From: Lutjanus erythropterus
Lineage: Eukaryota > Chordata > Actinopteri > Lutjaniformes > Lutjanidae
NCBI GenBank assembly: GCA_020091685.1
Contig: CM034601.1
Span: 17,723,320 to 17,787,319 of the forward strand
Reading direction: 5' to 3'
Length of the DNA stretch: 64,000 bases
Shown here: positions 38,430 to 50,550 of the stretch, piece after piece
Numbering within the stretch: position 1 is the first letter of the stretch
How the letters are laid out: every line of letters starts with the position of its first letter
Translations under genes and position numbers: made by a program
The notes under the pieces: generated by a model
What the model was told of the DNA's origin: nothing
Seen by the model: the letters and a program-made list of their open reading frames with translations, nothing else
The model's database searches: none

Positions 38430-39200
38430 ATAGTAGTGAACCATCATCCTCAAGGAAGAAATGTGATCGGAAAACAGTCTTGAATAATTGTGATCGGTAA
38501 AAAAATGTGGTAAAATCAAATCGTAAAAAAACAACAGTAGAACTCACGGCTAAGTTTAATAGTGAAAGACAAAGCATTTCCACACACACAATGTGAAGAG
38601 AAGTCAAGGGATTGGGACTAAACAGCTGTGTAGCCTTAAGAAAACAGCTTATCAGTGAGGCTAATCAGAAAAATAGGATTCAATTTGCTAGGGAGCATAA
38701 AGATTGGCCTCTGGAGCAACGGAAAAAGGTCATGTCGTCTGATGAGTCCAGATTTACCCGGTTGGTCAGGTGGAGATTCAGCAATGTTATGTGCCCAAAA
38801 AATGAGGTCAGCTCACCACCTGAATATAATGGATGACCAGGTTTTTCCATCAATGGATTTTTTCCTCCCTGATGGCACGGCCATATTCCAAGATGACAAT
38901 GCCAGGATTCATCGGGCTCAAATTGTGAAAGAGTGGTTCGGGGAGCGTGAGGCATCATTTTCACACATGGATTGGCCGCCACAGAGTCCAGACCTTAACC
39001 CCATTGAGACTCTTCGGGTGTGTGCTGGAGAAGACTTCATGCAGTGGTCCGACTCTCCCATCATCAATACAAGATCTTGGTGAAAAATGAATGCAACTCT
39101 TGACAGAAATAAATGCTGTGTCATTGCATAAGCTAATCGAAACAATGCCATGGTGAATGTGTGCCATAACCAAAGCCAAAGGTGGTTCAACAAAATATTA
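38430..39200 (+). mobile_element. Tc1/mariner transposase remnant, frameshifted
   Basis: Across three frames this reads as a Tc1-type transposase. It has [20 protein letters not shown] and SSDESRFT (first catalytic Asp region) near 38650-38755, [17 protein letters not shown] (second Asp) near 38888-38937, [11 protein letters not shown] (third catalytic residue) near 38982-39008, then LGEK and ETMPW pieces to about 39190. The stretch between the first and second catalytic regions is shortened, and there are several frame changes and stops. It is a dead copy. Terminal repeats were not identified. Confidence 0.85.
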
Positions 39201-39900
39201 GAGTCTTTTTTCTGTGCCTCCCACTTTGAAAACCCCCATCCTAACATATCTAGGCTTGCGTCAAATCCTCAAAAATCAAATTAAGCTAACTAAGTTTTCT
39301 ACATAGAAAACAGAGGGCTTCTGTGTGGCTCAGTAGAGTCACTTCAACTAAGTTTAAGCTGAAGTTAAAAGGTTGGTTATATATAGTTTACTCTACTAAT
39401 CACATAAAGTAAGAGGCAGAACTCATATTATAGCTCCTCTAACCTGGATTCAACAACATGAAGTGTTTAATGTGGTTCTCATATTGTCTTGTCTGACTTC
39501 ACCACAGTGTCAACCCAACCTCACCTGAGTTATTTTAGTTGCTTTAACCGTCACTGTAAGCAGAAATGCACAGGCATTTTTCTACTGCAGTGTTTTATGA
39601 AAGCCTGTGAGAATGCAGCATATTTGGGCTTTCAGGTTGCAGGCTGTTGCTGTCGTGTTTTCACTTACAGCAGAAGAGCCACTTCCTAGCTACCAAAAAC
39701 AGAAGTCAGTGGTTTTGTACAGCCGCTCTCATGTGTGAGTGTGAGGTGGGGTGGGGAAGTTCTGAAAAAGAGCTCAGAAAGCCTCCCTGAATAAACAAAG
39801 GTTAAAAAACTAATGTTTCCCAGAGGACACTGGGGGCTGCCGAGCTGTCAGTACGCTGCAGACATGCGATATACACTAAAAGCCATTCCTTGTCCTCTGA
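39201..39900. other. Intergenic, no gene seen
   Basis: Mixed sequence without recognisable repeat or coding motif, leading into the candidate promoter at 39919. Confidence 0.5.
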
Positions 39901-39918
39901 TAGGCTACTGTCCTGCTG

Positions 39919-40232
39919 TGATGTCATGGGTTTGCTTATAAAAAGGGTGACGGGCTCAGCTGCTTCAAAAGGGCAAGTGTGGCTGAGGGCTGGAAGAGTG
40001 TGTTTATACATGAGCGTGGACTGGAAAGAGAGAGCCGAGTGTGTGTGCGTGTGCGTGTGTGTGTGTGACACACAAAACCAGACAGTCACAGCTCAGCAGA
40101 AAAAGAAGAGGTAGAAGAGGCACCAAAAAGCTGCTGACAAACACATTATAATGATCCTTTGTGTTGTGGATGTAAAAGCGAGTGGATTACTATCAAATCA
40201 CTGGATTGTAAAGCAGAGCACAGAGCCTGGAG
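39919..40232 (+). promoter_or_regulatory. Candidate promoter and 5' non-coding exon for the beta-adrenergic receptor gene
   Basis: A consensus TATA box (TATAAAAA at 39937-39944) is preceded by TGATGTCA at 39919-39926, one base away from a cAMP response element. Transcription from it would start near 39970. A possible exon end with donor GAG|GTAGGA lies at 40232/40233. The receptor start codon at 50400 has a good acceptor three bases upstream (CTTTAG at 50396), which implies a 5' UTR intron and a distal first exon. That the two belong together is inference; the gap is about 10 kb. A TG-rich run lies at 40039-40067 inside the putative exon. Confidence 0.35.
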
Positions 40233-40845
40233 GTAGGACAACTAACTGCACACATGCTTCATGCACACACTATTACAACATCATTTTTATGTTAGAATTA
40301 TATTCTTTACATTTTCATTAGTTGGTAAGTGATGTGTGTATGAATATAGATGTGTATTCATGCAGTTATAAGTACTCTGTTGCTCGTAATCATGACTACC
40401 AGCTTTGATAGCAGATGGTTTCTAACATGGTTGCAGTGTGGTAATGAAAGAAATGTAGTCATTAACTTGGGATTAAGGTTGTTAATTTTGTGCATTTTTC
40501 TGAACCAGTAGTTGAAAATGCTAACAACTGATTAATCAGTTAATCATTAATAATTAATATGATATAAAACACACATTTTTCTTTTTTCCCCATAAGTTTC
40601 CTGATGCAACAGATGGCTCTGCCAGACAAAACAATGACAAATGAGATGCAGCTACTCACTGAACTATCGATTAATTATTGATTAATACATTTTTAATTGA
40701 TGAAATTCTTAATGGTGATTAATCGATAATGACTAATCATTACCTTCCCTCCCTGGGATTGCTTTTGGATGACCCAGAAGAGTGGTTAAATAATAAGGTA
40801 ATAACAGTGAGATTAGGAACATAAATGATTATAAACAACTTGAAA

Positions 40846-41095
40846 TTAAGGCTGCAACTAAGAATTGTTTTCATTATTGATTAATGTGATGATTATTTTC
40901 ATAATTAGCTGCTTAATTGCTTAGTCTACAAAATGGGGGAAAAAATGTCCCAGAGACCAACACAATGTCTTCAAATTGCTTCTTTTGTTCAACCAACAGA
41001 AAAACTCTTCATTTATTATCAGAAATATAAAAGAAAAGCAGCAAATCTTTTGATTTAAGAAGCTGGAATCAGTAACTGGTCAACACTGGTGGATA
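40846..41095 (+). repeat. Fragment of the GCAACTA TIR element
   Basis: It starts TTAAGGCTGCAACTAAGAAT, includes GATTTAAGAAGCTGGAATCA, and parallels 6428-6769. The right end is missing. Confidence 0.6.
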
Positions 41096-43306
41096 CCATC
41101 CATAAAAGAAGTCATTCAATATCATATATTTTGATTATTGTTCTGCAGGAGTATTTTATAACGTCATGTTTTATTGATCATGGTGCATAGCCTTAATGTA
41201 AAGCTTCATTTGTGGACCTCAGGGAGAGAAGCTGCCGCAGTGCTGAATGAGAAATTAAATAAACTAAACTGAGACTGTTCTAGTGAGTGCATGCATACAC
41301 TGTAAAAAAAACACAATTGCCACAATATTTTTGAGTTCATAAACTCAAAAGTTGGAGGTTATCATACCTTAAATATTCTGAGTTACTGTTGCATGTATTC
41401 TTGGATTACAGTTAAATTTAAGTTCTTTATTAAGCCAACTCAATTTTTTTTAGTAAATGTAACTCAGTATTTTCATCACTTTCATCCCTCTCATTTGAAA
41501 AAGTCAACAGAACATAATTTTAAGTATAAAAATATGTTCAGTAAAGTTCCTGTTATTTGAAAATTATGAGTTTAATGAACACAAAAGAAAGAAATTCTAA
41601 TATTATTAGTATATTTAAGTGAGAAGACATTTTAAACAAATTTTCACTACTTACAAACAATTTGAGCATTTGGTTTTACAGCATACACATATATTAAAAA
41701 CATCCGCCCATGATGACAGCATGGATAAGAGCTATTTATTCACAAGCGTCGACTGGTTCACACATTTCAGAGTTATTAAAGCATTTAAAGTTTTTTTGTG
41801 CTAAATGAATTGTTTAAGGAGGAGCTCAGTGCAGGAGTCAATAGTCTTCACACTGTAAAAAGTTTCAAATGTTGTGTCAAAGTAGATCAACGTCCATGCT
41901 GACCTAAGTTGAGATATGATGACAGATTTGAACCGTTTCTCCTAGATGATCAGAGTCAACCTTTGCAAATACATTTTCTGCACGTGTGAAGAAACTCTGA
42001 TATATTTAAAAAGCATCGCTCCTATTCTCGTCTCTGTACTCAAACAGCTGCCACAGGAATAAGACCTCTGACCAAACCTAATTTAGCAGAAATAAGTCAG
42101 ATTCTTCCGTCAGTGTGAGGGTGTCTCTCAGACTTAGTGAATCCAAACTAGCTTTCATCTCTAACATATATGGTTTATTTTGTCAGGACATTAAAATGTT
42201 TTATGACTCTGTGTGTGCTTTTCACAAAGTGTACAAAGACATCCCTCTTCCCTCACAGTTTGGACAGCTATCATCGGTTTATTCAACTAAGCACTGGAAA
42301 AGCTGGGTGTTTCTGTGTGTATTTTTGTGTTAATGCACACTGTGTGTTTGTGCATGTACTATTGTGTGCATTTTTGTGTGTTTGAGAGCTCAGCGTAATT
42401 ACCACCACTAAGCTATCTCTCCCTAAATATTAGGATATTTATGTCTCAGTAAATCTTTTGTGTTTGGTTATTGGCCGCAGAGTGCTGGTCAAGTTTCTTT
42501 GTATGTGTGTGTGACTGTTTAAACAGCTCACGCAGGACCGAGCAGAGAGGTTTTGCAAGGTTGACTCTGCATTAGTGCAGGTAGACGCCCAGATTATTGA
42601 TCTGATCAGTGGGAGGAGTGAGCAGTCACTGGGTACCATTAAATGGTTATCGGTCTGAAGGGTTGCAGGGTCAAACATGTGCACTGAACATCTTACAAAG
42701 ATTAAGAAAATAATTCATCATTCCTTTGGTTATATATACAAGGACAATAAAAATGCATGGAATATATCATGCAGGAATATAGCAGAATCAACATACACCT
42801 TATTCAGATGGTGTGCACTTGCATGTGAACATGTCTGCAAGCTAAGGATCAACAGTGAAGATTTAGTCTAAAAACCTGGTATAAATGATGTCTGTCAAGT
42901 CAGCTTGGCATGTTGGAGTTTTAAGAAACTTGAATTACACCAGATGAGCACTACATAGGTATTTTATGTTTCTTTTTCTTTTTTCCCAATAGTTTTTTTG
43001 TTTGAAAACTGGTCATCACTCACTTAAATCATGTGGGAGATTCTGTAGCACTGTTCTCCTGTGAAAAGCAGTGCTTTGTGGCCTAAAAAAAAAAATTAAA
43101 CGCGACCTTTGGTGTGAGGCTGAGTAGACTGTGACTGAATTTTCATTTTTGGGTGAACTATTCCTTAAATATGAAGCTTATTTGACTAGAAAAGTGTATT
43201 TATTTTGAATCATTACAAAACAACCTCAACTTGTCCTTTTAAATTCAGTCAGTTGGACAGACTGGACTCGAACTTTTAAATTTAAAACAAGTAGTTTATT
43301 TTTACA

Positions 43307-43328
43307 GTGTGTGTGTGTGTGTGTGTGT
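43307..43328. repeat. (GT)11 microsatellite
   Basis: Uninterrupted GT units directly after a TTTTTACAGT repeat end. Confidence 0.9.
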
Positions 43329-45112
43329 ATTCAACTGAAATAACCTTCTGAGCAATGAGCAGTAATGAAAGATTGATTTTTAAAATGAGTCTGCAGTTAA
43401 CTTTGCAGCAGATCCATCATTTCTGGAGACTCTGACACCTCTATATTCTCTGAATATAAATATGTTTAGTCAGTAAGACTGACAGAATACTAACACTGAT
43501 AATAAACGTGCTGTTTTATACAGTAATGTCATAACACAGCAATTATTTGTTTAGGTGCAGCATTTGATTGTCATAAAAAAATAACCTTCTCATCATCCAC
43601 CCTGGCATTTTGAAATGCATCCCAGTGCCCAACACATACTCACTGACCCTCGGAGAACTGGGCAAACACTTGTGAATCAATGCATCTCTCTTTACCGCTG
43701 ACATTAACATGTGTTGTGAGTGTTTGGATTATGTTGGAATAACGCCAACATACATATTAATCCAAGTGCACATGCACACAGAAGATCCAGTTAGCCAAAC
43801 AACCTCTGCAGAGGTGCATTAAAAAAAAACATAAACCGTAAATGTTGTTCCCTTTCAGCTGGGCATAAAAGAGCAAATCACACGTAAAAAACACCTCCAC
43901 CTGTGAAGCAAACAGGTAGAATGCAACTCAAACTGTAGACCTTTTTCACAGCAGCCATTTTGACATGAAATTTGAAGACATGGGTGTTACCACTGATATT
44001 AACTAAGTTCAGCCCAGTTTAGGTCAAACACAGTCACGGTGCTGCCTGGTGCATGTTGGTTCACTAAATGGAACAGGAACTAGAACTACTATCATCTGTA
44101 ACACCTGTATTTGCCCTAATATTTCAGAGTAATAGAAAAAGATAGAAAAAGATCTTACTGTAGGACGGCAATGACTGAGTTTGGCCTTATGCTCCTCAAA
44201 AAAACATCTGCACTGTATCCACAGTAGCCTTGATGCCCTGCTTGCACTGCCCCAGCTGATTTAGCTGTTTTTCTCCTCTGCCTCTTTCCTGTTCACATGG
44301 TTTCCTTTTGTTGAGATTCTAATTGGGCAACATGAAGTGAAATGCTGCGCACATAACCAGTGATGACCTGGATTTCGACCCTGGTATGAATCGATGGAAA
44401 GCTGGGCTATTTAAGTGAGGTGACTCACGGCAGAGACAGAGTGCTCAGGACGAGGGCAGGAAAGTGACTATGTAAATATGGACAGACGTGAAGAAGTGAT
44501 ATAAACTTTCTTTGATCATTAAGCCTGATGTTACTGTACTGTTCTCTGGTTTACACTGCAGACTGGAGTCTCTGTTGAAAGAAACAAACCGACACTCTTC
44601 TTTTTATTGCATGTTTGGATGTCCTGTCTCACTCTATGGAAGCCCGTTACCACCGAAGTGATGAATAAAAAACTTCGTAAGTCATTATAATAAGAAATTA
44701 TCTCATAGTAACAAGTTATTATCTGAATGAGAATCTCAAAATAACTACTTATATCAAAATAAGGAGAAACTTTCTCATTATTATTCACTATTTTTGAGAA
44801 AGTTTCTCATTATTTTAAGATACCAACTGCTTATATATCACACACTACTGACATCATTACGTATACATTGATATCTGACTGACTTTCAGTGCCCCTGTTT
44901 TCTTGCCTTAATAAATCACATTTAATAAAATACATTCATCCTTCACCATTTAGTTAAATTAATTACATCATTTCTTAAAATCATTGTTTTATTTGAAGGC
45001 CCTGCTGCCCTAGCACTTTGCCTTAATTCCCTCAAAAAATTGACAACAGGCCAGGTGGCCTTTCCTCTAAAATGATAAAACTCCCAGCTTGCTTCACAGT
45101 ACTTTCAGTACC

Positions 45113-45182
45113 ATGCCCCGACTGTCGGAACAGACAGAGTAGTAAACAAGGATCACCAGGCGTCTGCTGTCAGTCGGGGCAT
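45113..45182. repeat. 12-bp perfect inverted repeat, 46-bp spacer
   Basis: ATGCCCCGACTG (45113-45124) and CAGTCGGGGCAT (45171-45182) are exact reverse complements. The GC-rich arms stand out from the AT-rich flanks. Function unknown. Confidence 0.85.
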
Positions 45183-46221
45183 TGCTGCAAAAATCTTTCA
45201 TGCTCAACCTGTTTTAATGAAACTTAAGTACATGTTGCCTAATGCCTCATGCAAATCACTATCAAAATTATTGAGTGATAAGAATACATATGATATATAA
45301 AAAAAGAGGCAGCTGAGTAGCTTTGTGCTGCTGCATTCACAACTAACATGTATTCTTCTCACTGCAGCATACAGCATGTACAGAGCACCCATAGCAATGA
45401 GGTGCAGTGAGACAGTTAATGCACTGCTTGGTCTTGCCTTGTCAGTGCTGTTGCTCTTTTGCAAACACCACGTGTACATGCTGCTGTAGCTCAAATAGCA
45501 TTTCACAAGCCCCAACGCTCTCCAAACATCCATCCACAGCTGTAGGCTTGGTGTACGCTTGCAGGCAGTGATTTGGTCAGAGCCAGGAGGGGAAACGTAA
45601 ACTCTTTAGACACTATATTTAATATAGTAACTTGATGATATTTCAAGTCTGGCTGAGGATGTTTCAATGATCATAAAAATGCAAAAATATCCCCCAGAAA
45701 CATAACAACTATAAATTGACTGAAAATAGTAGTAAGTAAAAGTTGCAAGTATGGACATGAGAAACGTACGTGCTTTTATATCATAGGAAGACACAATGCT
45801 GATATCACATATTGTATATTAGACTTATTCAATAGGCTGTCTTCAAGTCAGACAGGCATGTGTGATATGATAAATAAATCCAAGGTACATTTCTCTGAGC
45901 CACTCTGTAACATCTGAACCATACACTGAATGATCTAAATCAATATTGGCTGCAATAAGAATCACACCTGCTTCACACCAGCGATTGGGCCGGTGGGCCA
46001 CAGAGAAACTCTCATGTTAGCTAAGCTAACAACAAGCCTGAAAGTGTCTCTCTGGAGGCTACGTAAGGTATAATGTACAACGAGCTGGTCAATAATGACA
46101 CACTCACTGTACATTATCATGCCTATTACATGGTTACTTACAAAAAAGCAACAATTTACCATAACATATGAATTTTAAAAAGTTTTTATTGATTTAAAAA
46201 TGATTTTATTGTTCCTGCAGA

Positions 46222-46262
46222 GTCTCCATAGCAACAGTCTGTTCTTCATAGCAACGGTCTGT
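46222..46262. promoter_or_regulatory. Two tandem X-box-like motifs
   Basis: GTCTCCATAGCAAC (46222-46235) fits the RFX X-box pattern GTYNCCATRGNAAC. A 20-bp-spaced second copy of CATAGCAAC-GTCTGT lies at 46247-46262, whose left half-site is weaker. A binding role is inference from the motif only. Confidence 0.3.
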
Positions 46263-47410
46263 ATAGACCTTCGAATGTTGTAACTGGCCAACCAGAACTG
46301 AGTATTTTACAAAGCCATAGAGACGCAGCCAAGAGACATGAAGTTGGTTATGAAAATCACAAATTTCAGGACTGACAAGTATTTATTTACTTTGCCAGCC
46401 GCAACAAGTAATAAACCGTAGTGTTTACTGTGCAATGGATTCTTTACTGTGATGAAAGAATAGTGTGACTGTTTTCCGAATCACATACTAATGTACTATT
46501 CATACTAAGTCAGACGTGAAATTGAGTATGTGGTGCATTCAAACTGGATTTTGTGCACGCAAGAAGTTCTGAGATGTATAACAGTTTGCCAAGAATTCCT
46601 CAGTATGCACCGTGAGCTCACTGCACACGCTCAACCACCCATAATGCATTGCATCTCTTCAGAATGTCTCAAGACGGACGGTGAGGCAGACGGATGTAGC
46701 ACCGCACCGTAGTTATATTTACAATTTTTGTATGCTATTACATCATGAATTCACGTCTGAGTATTTTTCAGGAAGGAAATCACCTGCGTAAATATATATA
46801 TATTTACTATAATATTGATAGTTTTATGAAATTGATGGTGAATTGAAAATGTGCTCCAACGTTTTTGGAGTTGAGTGCCTGCAGGGCTATCCAGCTGGCC
46901 AGTCTGCTCACAGAACACTGCAGCCAGCACAGCAGACGACTTAGGCAACATTTCTATCTGTATTAGATTTATTCTGTTTAGTTAAGCACTGCTTTATATA
47001 AACTTTATACGATAATCTGCCATAAAGTGATTGTCTGCCAAAAACTGATTGTTTTTCCCAGTTTATATACAGTACGTCTACAGTACAGCTGCTTTATTTG
47101 GATCACACGCTCATATCGTGCACATACACAAAACTTGTGTGGTAATAACAAAGTGTTTGTGAAACTAAATAATCAAAATCGTGTCCAAAGAAGTCTTTGC
47201 TGTTTAGAGCATAATGTTAATTAGGCATGATATTTATATGTTTATAGGCAATATTATAGTATTGTTTCCAATGTTGATATCAGTTTGGTATGTTGAATAT
47301 CCTTGTTTAGGATGATATTTGGAAATTAGACTGTAATTAACATGATTATAACGTTAAAGGCTATAGAATAAAGAAATGGTCTTTATTTTAATTATCTTTG
47401 TGAGTCTGCA

Positions 47411-47530
47411 TTATTTGACCTGTTGTGAACACGCAGCAGGTCAAATAACACGAGTAGGTCAAAGGTGGTTATAATCAGGTGGTATAGTCAGGTGGTTATA
47501 ATCCATTGCATGCAATGGATTATAACCACC
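47411..47530. repeat. Hairpin, three tandem GGTGGT units and a perfect 40-bp palindrome
   Basis: TTATTTGACCTGTTG (47411-47425) pairs with CAGCAGGTCAAATAA (47434-47448), with one mismatch and an 8-nt loop. Next come GGTGGTTATAATCA, GGTGGTATAGTCA and GGTGGTTATAATCC. The last copy continues into a spacer-free palindrome at 47491-47530 whose 20-bp arm is GGTGGTTATAATCCATTGCA. No coding role is seen. Confidence 0.95.
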
Positions 47531-48394
47531 CAAATCCTTTATTTTGACCAGCTTAAATATCTTTAAAGCAGGCGGTCACTTCAGCAGCCTACTCCTCTGC
47601 CTCTCAGTAAAGTATAATGTCTATTATCGTCCAGTCCATATCGATCTTAATATTAATTTGACCTTGCTTCTTTTATCCCCTTCCAATTGAGTATGAAAGA
47701 CTAATATTGGTAGTTCAGACCTGTAATGTAGAGAAGATGTGTTACTTGAGTATACTTCAGTGTGAACAGTCTGCTATACTGACATGCTTAACCGATTCAC
47801 ATTGTAAAAAGTGTATTTCAGTAGTAGTTAAGGTAATATATCCTATTCAGCTTTCTGTTTCAGGGATGACAGTCTATTTTTGCAGATTATAACAATTTAT
47901 TATCTATCCTTATTTCAGTAAAAGCACGTCACTCATCTTTCTCAGATTTTTCCTCTTGCAGTTAAGCTGGCCTTTTCTCTTGACTTGAAAAGAATTTAAT
48001 TCTAACGTAAGATTAAATTATTTGTGATCAATTGAATCAACTGAATTGGTTAAATTGTTTTTCTGAGCTCACTGATCCAAACCAGCTGCAGCTGATTAGT
48101 CAGCCTAACATTACCAATTATATTAATTATATTATTTAACTAAACACTTTAACACACTTAGGGTCACGAGAAAAACATTTTTTTTGAAACCATTTCATTA
48201 AACCATACTTTTAAGGAGCAGTACCTTTTAACTTTATGTAAAGCAAATATTTGAATAATTGGGAACTTTTAAATTGACTTTTCTTAAATTTAAGTTGCAT
48301 TATTAAGGATCTCAGACTTAAAGCGACTGTGTTCATCTGACTTGTTAATTGTTTTGAAGAAGTTTAATTCATTTGTTTGTTACAAATTTAAGTA

Positions 48395-48761
48395 TTTTTT
48401 TAAGAAGGGTGTTAACCACGGAAAATTTCCTTGGTGCCAACAAGAACCCATCCAGGGGATTCTACTGAGAACCCTCTCATTTTCCAAGGGCTTTATCTAG
48501 AACCCACCACAGGGAGTTCCACCAAGAATCTTTTCATATTATAGTAAAAAGAACCCCTGATGAGTCCCTGAAGGATATCAACAATCCTGCAGGAACTCTT
48601 CCTATCAAAAGGGTTCTATGGATGAAAGGGTTCTTAATGGAACTGTCAGACTTACAAAGAACCCTTTCCTATAAACAGCGTTCTTTGGAAGCAAATGCCT
48701 CTGGGTAGAACCTCAGCCCTTCAGGAGGAACCCCTTTCAAACCCTTATTTTTAAGAGTGCA
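48395..48761. mobile_element. Non-autonomous element rich in GAACCC/GGGTTC words
   Basis: The ends TTTTTTAAGAAGGGTGTT and AAACCCTTATTTTTAAGAGT are imperfect inverted copies. The interior repeats AGAACCC, GGGTTCT and similar words on both strands, which suggests internal amplification. An ORF on the minus strand here is repeat-derived. Confidence 0.55.
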
Positions 48762-50020
48762 GCGCGTACTAATTGAGTATGTAGCCTGCAGTATGTGAAG
48801 TATGTGATTCCAGTGTGAAGAGACACTACAAGTCAAACCTTTGTGAGTTTTCTGCCAGATTTCCAAAGAGCTCAGAGGAATAAACCTATTAATTATGCTG
48901 TCAGAGTTATTTGTGGCCATTAATTGACAAAGTATTCTGTGTGGCCCACAAACCCTCAGAGATGTTCCTGTTTGGCTCACTTGCTGTTGAAGATGAACAA
49001 CCTCAGAGTATATGTATATGCTAACACCGGGGGAGAGTGACTCAGAGACGTGCAGACCGCTGAACTTAATGAACTCATGATAACACTTGGGGACATGTAA
49101 CTTCCTCTGTGAAAGAACGAATGTTCATCTCTATAAGAAAGCAGGCAGGTGAAGAGTCACTAATCTTTCTTCATCTGAACATATTTCTCAAATTTAGATA
49201 CAATTCAGCAGTTTCTTCAGCAGAGAGAATTATCTGTTGATATCCACATGGTGTAACTTAGTAACTTAGTCTGGGAACCAGGTCCACCCCTCAGGATGTT
49301 TTCTGCCACCTTTTTACACATTTCCTGTTTTATTATTTTCTTTTACTTTTTATTTGGGAGTAACACTGTCTTTGTACTTCATTCTAGTGACTTTCATGCA
49401 TCATTTTTTATTAAACATTTTATTGTTTTATTGTTCTAATTTTGTTATTATTATTATATTATTTTATTCCTTGTTGTTTGCCTGTACCTCGGGCCATCAT
49501 GAGCACCCCCAACCTGAGGCCATCTGGTCTTAAGGGCCCCCGGATCTGTCCTGAAAACAAGGGGAAACATAGCAAAATAAGATTCTGGGGCTTGCTGTCA
49601 TCATATTTTCAAATATAACCCACAACATCCCCAAAACGACAAAACAGTTACTGTCAACTTGACAAATTCTCATCAAAAATGATTGTTTCCAGCACCTTAT
49701 GGTGAGTATCAATAAGTATCATAGTTTATAAGTGTCAATTTGAGACCCTGATGACCTCTCTATTTTCAGATTTACACTTGCTGTGGTGAAAAACAAAGAT
49801 AAAATGCTCCTCAAAAAATATTTTATGTTGAATATTCACAGAGAGCTTCAAACCAAAACACTCAAGCAGTGCACAGTAACAGGCTGGCATGACCACCTAA
49901 CGTACCTTATTAACTGTATATGCATCATTTTCCGAGAAACAAAACGGGTTTTTTTTTGGCCCATGGGACCAAACAACCCCAAATTGGTGGTGCACATTGT
50001 GAACTTGCGGTGACACAAGA

Positions 50021-50053
50021 TATAGGATATACAGGATATAACAGGATATAATA
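50021..50053. repeat. Short tandem AGGATATA repeat
   Basis: ATAGGATATACAGGATATAA continues with CAGGATATAATAGG: about three units of 10-11 bp. Confidence 0.75.
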
Positions 50054-50396
50054 GGCAAAAAAACGGCAGAAAACATCCTGAGGGGCGGACATAGGTCTCA
50101 GTCCATTTAGATCCATATCACTTATGCTTTTATTTAAGCTGACACATTGCAATGTTTCATGTTCAGGACTACCTCATCTCTTCATTGATTTGGACAGTAA
50201 CCTGAGGTGATGTGGGCACTGTCTCAAGCAAACCCGCAAGCAGATACATGCAGGAACTCATTAAAATCAGCTGGTAAAACACCTCCTGCTGCTGGAGAGG
50301 TGCTCTGCCTGGAAATCTCTTGAACTGGACCCCACTCTGGAGCTGTCTAAATCGATTATTAACAAAGCTGTGTTGTTCTTTGTGTTCTGACTTTAG

Positions 50397-50550
50397 ATCA
50401 TGGCAAATGAGAGTGCTGTCTCAGCACTGGCTAACCAGTCAGAGTACAGCAACTTCTCTCAGAGCTCTGATGGGCCAGCAAATTACAGTGATGCAGAGCT
50501 TGTGCTGCTGGGTGCTGCAATGGCTGTTCTGGTTCTGGCCATAGTCTTTG
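50397..50550 (+). CDS. adrb2: Beta-adrenergic receptor, coding exon 1 (extracellular N-terminus and most of TM1)
   Basis: The exon starts after the acceptor TTTAG at 50396. The ATG is at 50400-50402, and the three bases before it are presumed 5' UTR. It encodes residues 1-50 plus the first base of codon 51. The N-terminus carries four N-glycosylation sequons (N3, N12, N18, N28), as expected outside the cell, and then the hydrophobic start of TM1 (about 33-57). The donor is G|GTAAGT, a near-perfect consensus, in phase 1. This ATG is the only in-frame start that gives a normal-length N-terminus: the TM2 Asp is at residue 80, one more than in human ADRB2 (79). Confidence 0.92.

Larger units (their letters stand above)
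40233..50396. other. Presumed 5' UTR intron or intergenic, no coding exon
   Basis: About 10 kb of AT-rich DNA. It holds a GCAACTA element fragment (40846-41095), CACTGTAAAAA-type repeat ends (41297, 43290), a (GT)n run (43307-43328), a GAGAAAGTTTCTCATTATTT repeat (about 44700-44820), inverted repeats at 45113 and 47411-47530, and the element at 48395-48761. The longest open frame (45204-45533, minus, 109 codons) has no recognisable domain. Confidence 0.5.

Noticed and set aside
45204..45533. 109-codon minus-strand open frame
   Set aside because: No recognisable domain, no splice signals and no upstream promoter; treated as chance.
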